A stretch of DNA of 36,639 nt from an uncultured Chloroflexota bacterium (lineage in GTDB: Bacteria; Chloroflexota; Anaerolineae; Promineifilales; Promineifilaceae). Where the stretch lies: NCBI GenBank assembly GCA_900696625.1, contig CAADGU010000269.1:1-36639 (forward strand), written 5' to 3'. The notes under the pieces were generated by a model. The model saw only the letters and a program-made list of their open reading frames with translations, searched no databases and was not told where the DNA came from. The stretch's first letter is position 1. Each line of letters begins with the position of its first letter. The translations under genes were made by a program, and so were the position numbers. Shown in pieces: positions 24,311-32,494 of the stretch.

Positions 24311-25987
24311 ATGCGGCTGCGCCGGACGCCATTAGATTTTCTCCTGCTGCTGTTTTTTCTGGCGCTGTTTGTTAGTCTGGGGGTCTCTTATTCGGGGTGG
24401 CTGGCGCTGGATAAGTTCTGGATGCTGACGGGCGCGGTGGCCGTTTATTATGTGATCACGGCCGTGCCCCGCCGTTATGCGTTGTGGGTGGCTGCTGCCT
24501 GCGGCCCACTGGCAGCAGGGTTAGCCATCTTCTTTTTAACAGCAGATTTGTGGCACGGGGGGCTGGCTTTTGCCGGGAAGTTCTTCACGCCGCTTAACCG
24601 GCTGCTGGCGCTGCGCATGTTTTGGCCGCTGCTGACGCCTCACCCCAATGTCATTGCCGGGCATATCGCCCTGCTGCTGCCATATTCGGCAGCGGTGTGG
24701 CTCTATGCCCGCCGTGACAAAAAAAAGCAGTTGGCGTTGGTAACGGCCGTTTGCCTGGTTATATCGTTGGTAGGATTGCTGGCTACCCGGTCAGTCGGCG
24801 CCTGGCTGGCTTTGATCACCGGATTGAGCGTCTGGGCCTTGTGGCCGTTAAGTGGCCGGCTGGCTGCCAGTCGGTTAGCTGCTGCCCGACCACTATCGCG
24901 CCGCGCCATCTACGGCGGGCTGGTAGTGGTATTGGTGTTAATAGGGTTTGTCGCCGTCTGGCTGGCAGTCACACAAGACCTGCCCGGCGGGCAGACAATT
25001 GCCGAAAGGCTGGCTTTGGCCGGTAGAACCTGGCAGTTAACTCAAGACTATGCCTGGCTGGGCAGCGGATTGGCTACTTTCCCGGCTTTATATGCCGAAT
25101 ATGTGCGCGTAATCCCCAATTTTTACCTGAATTACAGCGATTTTTACCTGGATATGCTGCTGGAATTGGGACCGGTGGGCGCCATCTGTTTATTAGCCAT
25201 TTGGGCCGGGTCGCTATGGCTGGTAGTGGGTGCAGTGCGCCGCAGCCTTTCACGGCCGTACCCACACCACAACACCAAACATGGCGATGTCTACTGGCTG
25301 CGCTGGGCCACAGTCTCCAGTTTTGTCGTTATTTTGGTTCATGGGCTGGTAGACAACAGTTTGTTTGGTGGATTGGGTACGCCGCTGCTCTTTTTTACGC
25401 CGGCCATGGCCGTGCTGGTCTCCCGCTACAGAGGCAAAGAAAAACCGTTATTTTTTAGCAAACGGATGGCCTGGGTAACGGCCGTCCTCCTCCTCTTGCT
25501 GGCGGGTATTCTGGTGGGTTTTCGGCAGCGTATAACGGCCACCTGGTACGCTTACCAGGGGGCGCGCGCCATGGACCTGGCCTTATTCGCGGATTGGCCC
25601 AGCAACCAATGGCGTATTGGTGATGATACCACTGTGCTGGCGCCAGCGCGCCTTTACTTTGATCGGGCATTGCAGCTAGACGACCATAACCGCACCGCCC
25701 ACCAACGGTTGGGGATGATAGCACTGTGGGAGATGGATATGGACACGGCCGTCTTCCATCTACAACAAGCATACACCCAAGACCCGACCCATCGTGGGAT
25801 AATCAAATCCCTGGGGTATACCTATGTATGGCAGGGGCAGCCAGAAAAAGCCTATCCCCTGCTGGCCCAGATACCCGAAGCCGCCCAGGAAATGGAAATA
25901 TACGTCTCCTTCTGGTATCAATTAGACCAGCCAGGTCTGGCAGAAAAAGCCGCAGCCGCAGCCACCTTCTTAAAAAACAATCCATAA
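24311..25987 (+). CDS. O-antigen ligase-like polysaccharide protein with TPR tail
   Basis: 558 residues from the chosen ATG (basic MRLRRTP then helix). About ten membrane helices over residues 8-420 with the Wzy_C/O-antigen-ligase block in the middle (large loop ERLALAGRTWQLTQDYAWLGSGLATFP, LGPVGAI, HGLVDNSLFG). The C-terminal part (about 440-558) is TPR-like (ALQLDDHNRTAHQRLGM, YTQDPTHRGIIKSLGYTY). It probably polymerises or ligates a surface glycan. No ribosome site is clear; the GTG at 24221 falls inside the preceding hairpin, so the later ATG is preferred. First of a glycan block with DUF5989, SxtJ, carbamoyltransferase and GT4. Confidence 0.8.
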   Translation: MRLRRTPLDFLLLLFFLALFVSLGVSYSGWLALDKFWMLTGAVAVYYVITAVPRRYALWVAAACGPLAAGLAIFFLTADLWHGGLAFAGKFFTPLNRLLALRMFWPLLTPHPNVIAGHIALLLPYSAAVWLYARRDKKKQLALVTAVCLVISLVGLLATRSVGAWLALITGLSVWALWPLSGRLAASRLAAARPLSRRAIYGGLVVVLVLIGFVAVWLAVTQDLPGGQTIAERLALAGRTWQLTQDYAWLGSGLATFPALYAEYVRVIPNFYLNYSDFYLDMLLELGPVGAICLLAIWAGSLWLVVGAVRRSLSRPYPHHNTKHGDVYWLRWATVSSFVVILVHGLVDNSLFGGLGTPLLFFTPAMAVLVSRYRGKEKPLFFSKRMAWVTAVLLLLLAGILVGFRQRITATWYAYQGARAMDLALFADWPSNQWRIGDDTTVLAPARLYFDRALQLDDHNRTAHQRLGMIALWEMDMDTAVFHLQQAYTQDPTHRGIIKSLGYTYVWQGQPEKAYPLLAQIPEAAQEMEIYVSFWYQLDQPGLAEKAAAAATFLKNNP

Positions 25988-26084
25988 CAGACGCCATAAT
26001 CTGCATCTGGCGTCAACCTTCGCTATAATTCCCAAAACGACTGTGGGGTGAAAGATTCCACCCTATTTGAATGAGGAATATCTT

Positions 26085-26258
26085 ATGCTTGAATCAACCA
26101 AATCACGCGCGGGCGTATTGAAAGAGTTGTTTGGCTTCTTGTGGAAGCGTAAATTGTGGTGGCTTATTCCCATGATTGTGGTGCTGCTGGTCTTTATTGC
26201 GCTGATTGCCACGGCTACCACTTCGCCACTCGCGCCGTTTATCTATACTTTGTTTTAA
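26085..26258 (+). CDS. DUF5989 family small membrane protein
   Basis: 57 residues: SRAGVLKELFGFLWKRKLWWLIPM then a membrane helix, matching the short DUF5989 family that travels with carbamoyltransferases and SxtJ proteins. Start ATG at 26085 follows GAGGA at 7 nt; the ATG at 26067 is upstream of that site. It ends 6 nt before the SxtJ gene, so they are translationally close. Confidence 0.82.
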   Translation: MLESTKSRAGVLKELFGFLWKRKLWWLIPMIVVLLVFIALIATATTSPLAPFIYTLF

Positions 26259-26264
26259 CCAGCC

Positions 26265-26825
26265 ATGTTGTCCTTTTTTAGCGTTCTTATTGTCATTTTT
26301 CTGACGATGGTCAGCTATGCGTCCGGGGTGACGCTGGCGGCCAACCGGCGGGAATATCCCACGGCCGTGCTTGACCTGCTGATTGTGGCCGGGTTGTGGC
26401 TGCTTCTTTTCTGGCTGAGGCCCCAATTGAGCCATTTGCCGCTGTTGGCAGTGACCATTGGCCTGGGGGTGGTGGTGGGTTATCTGGTAGGCGCGGTGCG
26501 GCTGGCGGGGCGGCAGGATGTTTACACGCTGCCCGCCTCGGAACTGCCAGAACATGCACAGGAGAAAGGGGGGAATGGCACGGCCGTGTCCGCCAACATC
26601 TTCAAACGCGGCTGGCGGCGCTGGAGTGACTTTGCCGGGCGCATGGGCCATGTGCAGGGGCGGCTGCTGATGGGCTTCTTCTACTTCCTCGTTGTCACCC
26701 CTTTTGGCCTGGGTATGCGTCTGCTCTCCGACCCTCTAGCCATTAAAAAATCCCCACCCCACTCCAACTGGCATCCTAAAGAAAGCACCGACCTGACGCT
26801 GGAAGCGGCGAAGGAACAAGGGTAA
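26265..26825 (+). CDS. SxtJ-like membrane protein
   Basis: 186 residues: two or three helices at the N-terminus (VLIVIFLTMVSYASGVTLA and LLDLLIVAGLWLLLFWL), a short loop, then RMGHVQGRLLMGFFYFLVVTPFGLGMRLL, the segment typical of SxtJ-type proteins, and a soluble end. SxtJ partners occur beside carbamoyltransferases, which follows here 78 nt downstream. Its own chemistry is unknown. The gap to the carbamoyltransferase is filled by word hairpin H. Confidence 0.75.
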   Translation: MLSFFSVLIVIFLTMVSYASGVTLAANRREYPTAVLDLLIVAGLWLLLFWLRPQLSHLPLLAVTIGLGVVVGYLVGAVRLAGRQDVYTLPASELPEHAQEKGGNGTAVSANIFKRGWRRWSDFAGRMGHVQGRLLMGFFYFLVVTPFGLGMRLLSDPLAIKKSPPHSNWHPKESTDLTLEAAKEQG

Positions 26826-26833
26826 AAATTGAG

Positions 26834-26895
26834 ATTAGGAGATTGAGAGATTGGGAGATTTCCCAATCTCCTAATCTCCTAATCTACCAATCTCC
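26834..26895. repeat. Word-palindrome hairpin H (TCCTAATC type, 8-nt words)
   Basis: Arms of about 24 nt with two mismatches around GATT: left GATTAGGAGATTGAGAGATT..., right TCCCAATC, TCCTAATC, TCCTAATC, TACCAATC in 8-nt register. It fills the gap before the carbamoyltransferase ATG (26904). Confidence 0.7.
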
Positions 26896-26903
26896 ACTTC
26901 CCT

Positions 26904-28682
26904 ATGTACATCCTCGGAATCTCCTGTTTTTACCATGACGCGGCGGCGGCCCTGCTGCACGATGGGCTGTTGGTAGCCGCCGCTGAAGAGGAACGCTTTA
27001 GCCGCCAGAAGCATGACGCCGGTTTTCCGCACCAGGCCATTGCCTTTTGCCTGCAAACGGCGGGCATCACCGCCAATGATTTAGATTATGTGGTCTTTTA
27101 CGAGAAGCCGCTGCTGAAATTTGAGCGCATTCTCAAAACCCAGCTTTCCGCTTTTCCCCGCTCCTGGCGGGCGTTTGGCGAAGCGATGATCGCCTGGATG
27201 GGGGATAAGTTGTGGGTAAAGACGCACATTCAGCAAAATGTGGGCGTGCCGTTGGACAAAATTCTGTTTATTGACCACCACCTATCCCATGCGGCCAGCG
27301 CCTTTTTTGCTTCGCCGTTTGCAGAAGCGGCCGTACTGACGATTGATGGCGTAGGCGAATGGACAACGGCGGCGCGGGGGCGGGGCACGGCCGTGTGGGA
27401 TAGCGGTGGGGGTCAAAATTCACTCGTCCTCAGCGAAGAGCAGCGGTTTCCCCATTCGTTAGGGCTGCTCTATTCCGCCTTCACTGCCTTCCTCGGTTTC
27501 CATGTCAACAGCGGCGAGTATAAGGTGATGGGCATGTCGCCGTATGGCGAGCCACGTTATCTGGACAAGATAGACAAGATTTTCAAGGTGTATGATGATG
27601 GCAGCTTTTGGACGAACATGGATTACTTCAGCTACCATTATTCCCATACCAACACCTACAACCAGAAGTTTATTGACCTCTTTGGCCCGCCGCGCATTCA
27701 CAGCGACGATTTTTTCACCACCAAGACGAACCCTGGCGTGAACGCCAACGACCCGCAGGTGAAACAAAACCAGCACTATGCCGATATTGCCGCCAGCATC
27801 CAGTTGGTGACGGAAGAGGCGCTGTTGAAGCTGCTGCGCTCCTTGCACCAGCAGACGGGGCTGGCGAATGTGTGTATTGCCGGCGGCGTGGGGCTGAACA
27901 GCAAGGCCAACGGCCGTATCCTCAAAGAAACCCCCTTCACCGATGTCTTCATCCAACCGGCGGCCGGGGATAGCGGCGGTGCGTTGGGGGCGGCGCTCTA
28001 TGTGTACCATGTGCTGTTGGGGCAGCCGCGCCGTTTTGTGCAGGAACACAACTATTGGGGCGCGGCCTATGACGACAACGCTATTGAACAAGCCATCAAC
28101 GAGACCGGCTTCCGCTATGAACGGATTGCGGATGAGGCGAAGTTGACGGAAACGGCCGTCGCCGACATCCTGCAAGGCAAAGTGATCGCCTGGTTCCAGG
28201 GGCGGTTTGAGTGGGGGCCACGCGCCCTGGGCAGCCGCAGCATCATCGCCGACCCGCGCCGCGCCGAGATGAAAGAGATCATCAACGCCAAAATCAAGTT
28301 CCGCGAACCGTTTCGGCCGTTTGCCCCCGTCATCATTGCTGAGGCCGTCGCCGACTATTTTGACATGACCAACCCGGCGCAAAACAAGATGGCCCCCTTC
28401 ATGCTCACCGTCGAGCGCTTCCAGGAAGGGCCGGGCGAACAAGTGCCCGCCGTCAACCATCTGGGCACGGGGCGGCTGCAAAGCATACGCCGCGAATGGA
28501 ACCCCCGTTATTACGACCTGGTTTACCAGTTTGGGCAGGCTACGGCCGTGCCCATCCTCATCAACACCAGCTTCAACCTGCGCGGCGAACCCATTGTTAA
28601 CACCCCCGCCAACGCCCTCAAAACCTTCGGCCACAGCGACCTGGATACGCTGGTGATGGGGAACTACGTCGTGCGGAAATAG
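26904..28682 (+). CDS. NodU/CmcH-family carbamoyltransferase
   Basis: 592 residues. Transfers a carbamoyl group from carbamoyl phosphate to a hydroxyl, here probably of a surface glycan or lipid-linked sugar. N-terminal HSP70/actin-like ATPase fold with MYILGISCFYHDAAAALL, AAAEEERFSRQKHD, FIDHHLSHAASAFFASPF and DGVGEWTT; C-terminal domain with CIAGGVGLNSKANG, FEWGPRALGSRSIIADPR and NTSFNLRGEPIV, all diagnostic. Linked to DUF5989 and SxtJ as in other genomes. No ribosome site, since hairpin H ends 8 nt before the ATG. Confidence 0.93.
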   Translation: MYILGISCFYHDAAAALLHDGLLVAAAEEERFSRQKHDAGFPHQAIAFCLQTAGITANDLDYVVFYEKPLLKFERILKTQLSAFPRSWRAFGEAMIAWMGDKLWVKTHIQQNVGVPLDKILFIDHHLSHAASAFFASPFAEAAVLTIDGVGEWTTAARGRGTAVWDSGGGQNSLVLSEEQRFPHSLGLLYSAFTAFLGFHVNSGEYKVMGMSPYGEPRYLDKIDKIFKVYDDGSFWTNMDYFSYHYSHTNTYNQKFIDLFGPPRIHSDDFFTTKTNPGVNANDPQVKQNQHYADIAASIQLVTEEALLKLLRSLHQQTGLANVCIAGGVGLNSKANGRILKETPFTDVFIQPAAGDSGGALGAALYVYHVLLGQPRRFVQEHNYWGAAYDDNAIEQAINETGFRYERIADEAKLTETAVADILQGKVIAWFQGRFEWGPRALGSRSIIADPRRAEMKEIINAKIKFREPFRPFAPVIIAEAVADYFDMTNPAQNKMAPFMLTVERFQEGPGEQVPAVNHLGTGRLQSIRREWNPRYYDLVYQFGQATAVPILINTSFNLRGEPIVNTPANALKTFGHSDLDTLVMGNYVVRK

Positions 28683-28686
28683 ACGA

Positions 28687-28726
28687 GTGATGCGTGACAC
28701 GTGAGGTTGCGCCGGTCACGCATCAC
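28687..28726. repeat. Word-palindrome hairpin I (GTGATGC type)
   Basis: Perfect 12-bp stem GTGATGCGTGAC with its complement at 28715-28726, 16-nt loop. The stem is identical to that of hairpin A (6115-6154), so both are copies of one family with different loops. It ends 14 nt before the GT4 start. Confidence 0.75.
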
Positions 28727-28740
28727 GGGATTGCATAACC

Positions 28741-30030
28741 ATGAACCGAATGCACATTGCCATGTTTACCAATACGTATCTGCCGTTTACCAACGGTATT
28801 ACGCGCTCCATCCACAGTTTCCGGCAGGCGTTGGAGGGGGAATTGGGGCATAACGTCTTTGTCTTTGCCCAGGGCGCGGATGATTACGAAGAGCCTGAGC
28901 CGTTTATCTTTCGTTATCCATCGCTGGAAATTCCCTTCCAGAAATACCCGCTCACCATCCCCGTCTCCCGTTTTGTAGACCGGCTGATGCCCCGGCTAAA
29001 GTTGGACGTGATTCACGCCCATCACCCCGCCCCGCTGGGCACAGAAGCAGCGCGCCACGCCCGGCAGTTGGGGCTGCCGCTGGTGTTCACCCACCACACC
29101 TATTACCAGGAGTATGGGCATTATTTGGGGCTGCCGGAAGAAACCGGACGGCGGGTGATTGAAAGCTGGATTGCCGACTATCTGCAGCAATGCCAGCACA
29201 TCATCGCCCCCAGCCCCAGCATCAAACAAATGATTGAGACGACGTATGGCATCCACGACCGGTTGACGGTGATTCCCACGGGGATTGACACACGGCCGTA
29301 CACCGCTGCCGACGGCCGTGCCTTCCGCCAACAACTCGACTGGGGCGACGACACCATCCTCATCTCCGTCGGCCGCATGGCCGACGAGAAAAACTGGCCC
29401 ACCCTACTCGATGCCGTCGCCATTCTCTTTGCCCGGCAGCCGGATGTACGTCTGGTGCTGTTAGGTGATGGCCCGGCTCGCCACGACCTGGAAAAATACA
29501 GTGAAGAATTAGGCATTGCCGACCGGGTCACATTCACCGGCAACGTGCCCTTTGATGATGTGCCCTCGTACCTGAAAGCGGCCGATCTCTTCTGTTTTGC
29601 CTCGGTCACAGAAACGCAGGGATTGGTGACGCTGGAAGCGATGGCCGCCGGGCTGCCGGTGGTCGCCGTAGACGCCACCGGCACCTCAGACGCCGTTGAC
29701 CATGAGGTAGATGGGCTGCTGACACCCAATGACAGCGAGGCGCTGGCGGCAGCTATTGAACGGGTGCTGGTGGATGAAGAATTGAGAGCGCGGCTGAAAG
29801 AGGCAACGGCCGTGAAAACCGCCCAATTCGACATCATCACCCTCTCCCAACAACTGGTGGCCCTCTATCACCAGGCCATCGAAGATAAACAAGCCGACCG
29901 CACCATCCAGATGGACGAGAAAAAATCCATCTTCAACGTGGACTGGAGAAAACCCCTCTCCATCCTCGAAGAAACAATCGCCGAATTAGAGAACTTGCTC
30001 ACCAAATCGGCACACACCGAAGAAAAATAG
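28741..30030 (+). CDS. GT4-family glycosyltransferase
   Basis: 429 residues, GT-B fold of the GT4 family, similar to diacylglycerol glucosyltransferases: MHIAMFTNTYLPFTNGITRS, DVIHAHHPAPLGTEAARHAR, VFTHHTYYQEYGHYLG, VIPTGIDT, VGRMADEKNW and ETQGLVTLEAMAAGLPVVAV, where Glu-x7-Glu holds the donor sugar nucleotide. The acceptor is unknown; a lipid or glycan is likely given its neighbours. No ribosome site. The TAG stop (30028-30030) uses the first base of the inserted MITE; without it TAA would be used. Confidence 0.9.
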   Translation: MNRMHIAMFTNTYLPFTNGITRSIHSFRQALEGELGHNVFVFAQGADDYEEPEPFIFRYPSLEIPFQKYPLTIPVSRFVDRLMPRLKLDVIHAHHPAPLGTEAARHARQLGLPLVFTHHTYYQEYGHYLGLPEETGRRVIESWIADYLQQCQHIIAPSPSIKQMIETTYGIHDRLTVIPTGIDTRPYTAADGRAFRQQLDWGDDTILISVGRMADEKNWPTLLDAVAILFARQPDVRLVLLGDGPARHDLEKYSEELGIADRVTFTGNVPFDDVPSYLKAADLFCFASVTETQGLVTLEAMAAGLPVVAVDATGTSDAVDHEVDGLLTPNDSEALAAAIERVLVDEELRARLKEATAVKTAQFDIITLSQQLVALYHQAIEDKQADRTIQMDEKKSIFNVDWRKPLSILEETIAELENLLTKSAHTEEK

Positions 30031-30206
30031 GGTCTTCAGGAATTCAAGGGGTTGACAACCCGTGAAGCGTGAAACGTGAAACGTGACCAGAGAGACATCA
30101 CGTTTCACGCCTCACGTTTCACGCCTCACGTTTCACGCCTCACGTTTCACGCCTCACGTTTCACGCCTCACGTTTCACGCCAAACCCCACGAAATCCCAA
30201 AGAGCC
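30030..30206. mobile_element. ISL3-like MITE, copy 1, with 8-bp target duplication
   Basis: 177-bp element between direct repeats GAAAAATA at 30022-30029 and 30207-30214. Ends: left GGGTCTTCAGGAATTC, right (complement) GGCTCTTTGGGATTTCG, matching terminal repeats of copy 2. Inside: GGGTTGACAACCC mini-palindrome (30049-30061), left arm of CGTGAAA words, and six 14-bp units CACGTTTCACGCCT (30099-30182, last imperfect). No transposase. Mobility must come from an ISL3-type transposase elsewhere. Confidence 0.9.
30099..30182. repeat. Six tandem 14-bp units within MITE copy 1
   Basis: CACGTTTCACGCCT repeated at 30099, 30113, 30127, 30141, 30155 and 30169; five are identical, the last ends CCA. Each is two 7-nt words, CACGTTT and CACGCCT. 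It is a likely site of slippage expansion; copy 2 carries only about three words. Confidence 0.9.
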
Positions 30207-30274
30207 GAAAAATAATGCCGTAAACAGCCAAAAATGATACGAATTCATGCTGGTGGGCGATTTGGAAAATCACC

Positions 30275-31282
30275 CTACGATTGCAGTTCGGCCAGGAGGG
30301 ATTCGATGGAATCTACTTGAGTAGTCTGATTGTTTTGAGTGAGCTGCCAGCGAGGTTGCTTATCACCAGTTACCACTTTTACCTGTACTGCTGATCCATT
30401 TGGCCCCTGGTGTACCTGGAAACCTTCGCGCTCCAGCGCCCGCCTGGCCCATATCGCCGCCAACCCCTCCCCCACCAGATCAATCTGCCCCGTCTCCGAC
30501 TGCCGGATGGCAAAGGAACCGGTGTGGGCATCAAAAGCAACACCAGTGCTGTAAAAAGTGCGTTCAAACGCGCCGCTCAATACCAAATCCTCCGGCGCGC
30601 CCGCCTGCAACGGCCCATTCTCCGGCATGAGCCAGATGGTATCGGCCATGCGCAGCGCCAGATCCAGGTCATGGGTAGATAGCAAAATCGCCCGATCTTG
30701 TTCATGGGCCAACCGCCGCAAGATACCCATAATCTCTACCCGGCGCGGCAAGTCCAGAAAGGCGGTCGGTTCGTCCAGCAGCATCACCTGCGGCTCCTGT
30801 GCCAGGGCGCGGGCGATCATCACCTTTTGCCGTTCGCCGTCGCTGAGTTCATGCACAAAACGGGGAGCCAAATGGGCGGCAGACACGGCCGTCAGCGCCC
30901 CCTGCACCACGGCCTCATCTACGGCCGTCAGTTGGCCCGTCCAACTGGTATAAGGATGCCGTCCCAACGCCACCAGCGCGTAGGCCGTCAACAGACCCAC
31001 CTGTACCCGCTCCGTCAGCACCACGCTGACTTGCCGGGCTAAAGTGCGGGCATCCAGTTTGTGGATATTGGCTGCACCGAGAAAGACTGTGCCGTGCAAC
31101 GGCCGTTGCATGCCCGCCACTGTGCGCAGCAGCGTAGATTTCCCCGCCCCATTCGGCCCCAGCAGGCACACCAATTCCCCATTCCGCAAGGAGGCATTAA
31201 CACCGTCGGCCACCATATGGGTTGCGTTGTTCTTCTTGTAACCGATTGTAAGATTATCAGTTCGTAAAATTGATTTCATCAT
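30275..31282 (-). CDS. btuD: Cobalamin/iron ABC transporter ATP-binding protein
   Basis: 335 residues. ATPase with Walker A GPNGAGKSTLL, LSDGERQKVMIARALA signature (residues about 145-160), Walker B VMLLDEPTAFLDL and the switch His in STHDLDLALRMA. It is the FecE/BtuD type. The C-terminal 90 residues (from about 245) extend beyond the typical 250-residue length and look like an accessory domain. Its genes are in tandem with a FecCD permease and a FecB-type binding protein behind an adenosylcobalamin riboswitch, which points to cobalamin. The substrate is an inference from the riboswitch. Confidence 0.85.
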   Translation of the reverse strand: MMKSILRTDNLTIGYKKNNATHMVADGVNASLRNGELVCLLGPNGAGKSTLLRTVAGMQRPLHGTVFLGAANIHKLDARTLARQVSVVLTERVQVGLLTAYALVALGRHPYTSWTGQLTAVDEAVVQGALTAVSAAHLAPRFVHELSDGERQKVMIARALAQEPQVMLLDEPTAFLDLPRRVEIMGILRRLAHEQDRAILLSTHDLDLALRMADTIWLMPENGPLQAGAPEDLVLSGAFERTFYSTGVAFDAHTGSFAIRQSETGQIDLVGEGLAAIWARRALEREGFQVHQGPNGSAVQVKVVTGDKQPRWQLTQNNQTTQVDSIESLLAELQS

Positions 31283-31353
31283 TCACATCTCAGGGTAGCG
31301 GATGTTCAAGCAGATAAACGGATAACCAGACTGACCATCCACTTATTCGCTCC

Positions 31354-32424
31354 TTATCCGCTGCCCGACATTGTCAACCCCCGCCGTAAAATCACCCACA
31401 TTACCACCGGCACGCCGATAAGGGCCATCACCGAATTGAGCGGCAGCACCAGTTGGCTGCCCGGCAGTTGGGCGATCAGGTCGGCAAGTAACGCAATGGT
31501 CGCCCCCAAGAGAATGCAGGTTGGTATCAGAATCCGATGGTCGGACGTGCCAAACAGGGCGCGGCACAGGTGCGGCACGGCCACATCCAGAAAAATGATG
31601 GGGCCGCAAAAGACGGTGACGGTGGCGGAAAGCACGGCCGTACTCAACACCACCCACCAGCGCACCCGCCGCGTCTCCAAGCCCAACGTCTGCGCATAAT
31701 TTTCGCCCAGCAGCAGGGCATTGAGCGACTTTGCCAGCGCCCCGGCCAATAACAATCCGGCCAGAATCAACGTCAGCATCAGCTGCATCTGGCTCCACGT
31801 CACCCCACCAAAACTGCCAAACGTCCAGGAAATATACGCCTGAATGCGTTCGGGAATGGCGAAGTAAAGCAAGATGCTCACCAATGCGCTGACGCCGTAG
31901 CTAAACAACAGCCCCAAAATCAGCAGCGTCATCGTCTCTACGCGGCGGGCAAAGGCCAGCACCAGCGCCAGCGCCAACCCCGCACCCAGGCTGGCGGCAA
32001 CCACAATGCCCACATCACCGCGTACCCCCAACCCGGCCAACAGGTTGGCGCCGACCACGCCCGTAGCCAACACCACCAGGGCCACGCCCAGGCTGGCCCC
32101 GGCATTCACGCCCAACACCGATGGCCCGGCCAGGGGATTGCGAAACAGCGTTTGCATTTGCAGCCCACTGACGGAGAGGGCGGCGCCGGCGAGTACGGCC
32201 GTGAGCGCCTTGGGCAAACGAAACTGCCACACAATCGTCGTCCACGTCGCCCGCGCCGGTTCACCGCCCGCCAGAATGGTCAGGATGTCCGGCAGCGGAA
32301 TCTTCACCGACCCTAACGTCAGGCTGAGCAAAAAGCAGCCCACCAGCCCCACCAGCAGCGCAGCCACCGTCACCCGGCGAATGCCCAGGCGCGGCCATGT
32401 GGGGATGGGGGTGGTTTCGATCAT
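31354..32424 (-). CDS. btuC: FecCD/BtuC-type ABC permease
   Basis: 356 residues, about 9-10 membrane helices, family length. Typical FecCD blocks: LTGLVGCFL-like first helix, PKALTAVLAGAALSVSGLQMQTLFRNPLAGPSVLGVNAGAS, LILGLLFSYGVSALVSILL, YISWTFGSFGGVTWSQM and FCGPIIFLDVAVPHLCRALFG. These give the quoted coupling and channel regions of BtuC/FhuB. 65 nt downstream of btuF and upstream of btuD, so a three-gene import operon. No clear ribosome site, because the word hairpin K abuts the start. Confidence 0.9.
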   Translation of the reverse strand: MIETTPIPTWPRLGIRRVTVAALLVGLVGCFLLSLTLGSVKIPLPDILTILAGGEPARATWTTIVWQFRLPKALTAVLAGAALSVSGLQMQTLFRNPLAGPSVLGVNAGASLGVALVVLATGVVGANLLAGLGVRGDVGIVVAASLGAGLALALVLAFARRVETMTLLILGLLFSYGVSALVSILLYFAIPERIQAYISWTFGSFGGVTWSQMQLMLTLILAGLLLAGALAKSLNALLLGENYAQTLGLETRRVRWWVVLSTAVLSATVTVFCGPIIFLDVAVPHLCRALFGTSDHRILIPTCILLGATIALLADLIAQLPGSQLVLPLNSVMALIGVPVVMWVILRRGLTMSGSG

Positions 32425-32426
32425 AT

Positions 32427-32494
32427 CAGTGGGCAGTGGGCAGTGAGCAGTGAGCAGCAGGTAACTGCTTACTGTTCACTGCCCACTGCTTACT
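32427..32494. repeat. Word-palindrome hairpin K (CAGTGAG type) filling the btuF-btuC gap
   Basis: CAGTGGG, CAGTGGG, CAGTGAG, CAGTGAG, then CTGCTTA, CTGTTCA, CTGCCCA, CTGCTTA in 7-nt register. The right side holds the TAA stop of btuF (32490-32492); the left edge is 2 nt from the btuC ATG. Confidence 0.75.

Noticed and set aside
27459-28700. A 413-residue minus-strand frame
   Set aside because: Antisense to the carbamoyltransferase, whose motifs are complete.
30099-30182. CRISPR array in the 14-bp repeats
   Set aside because: The units are contiguous without spacers and lie in a MITE.
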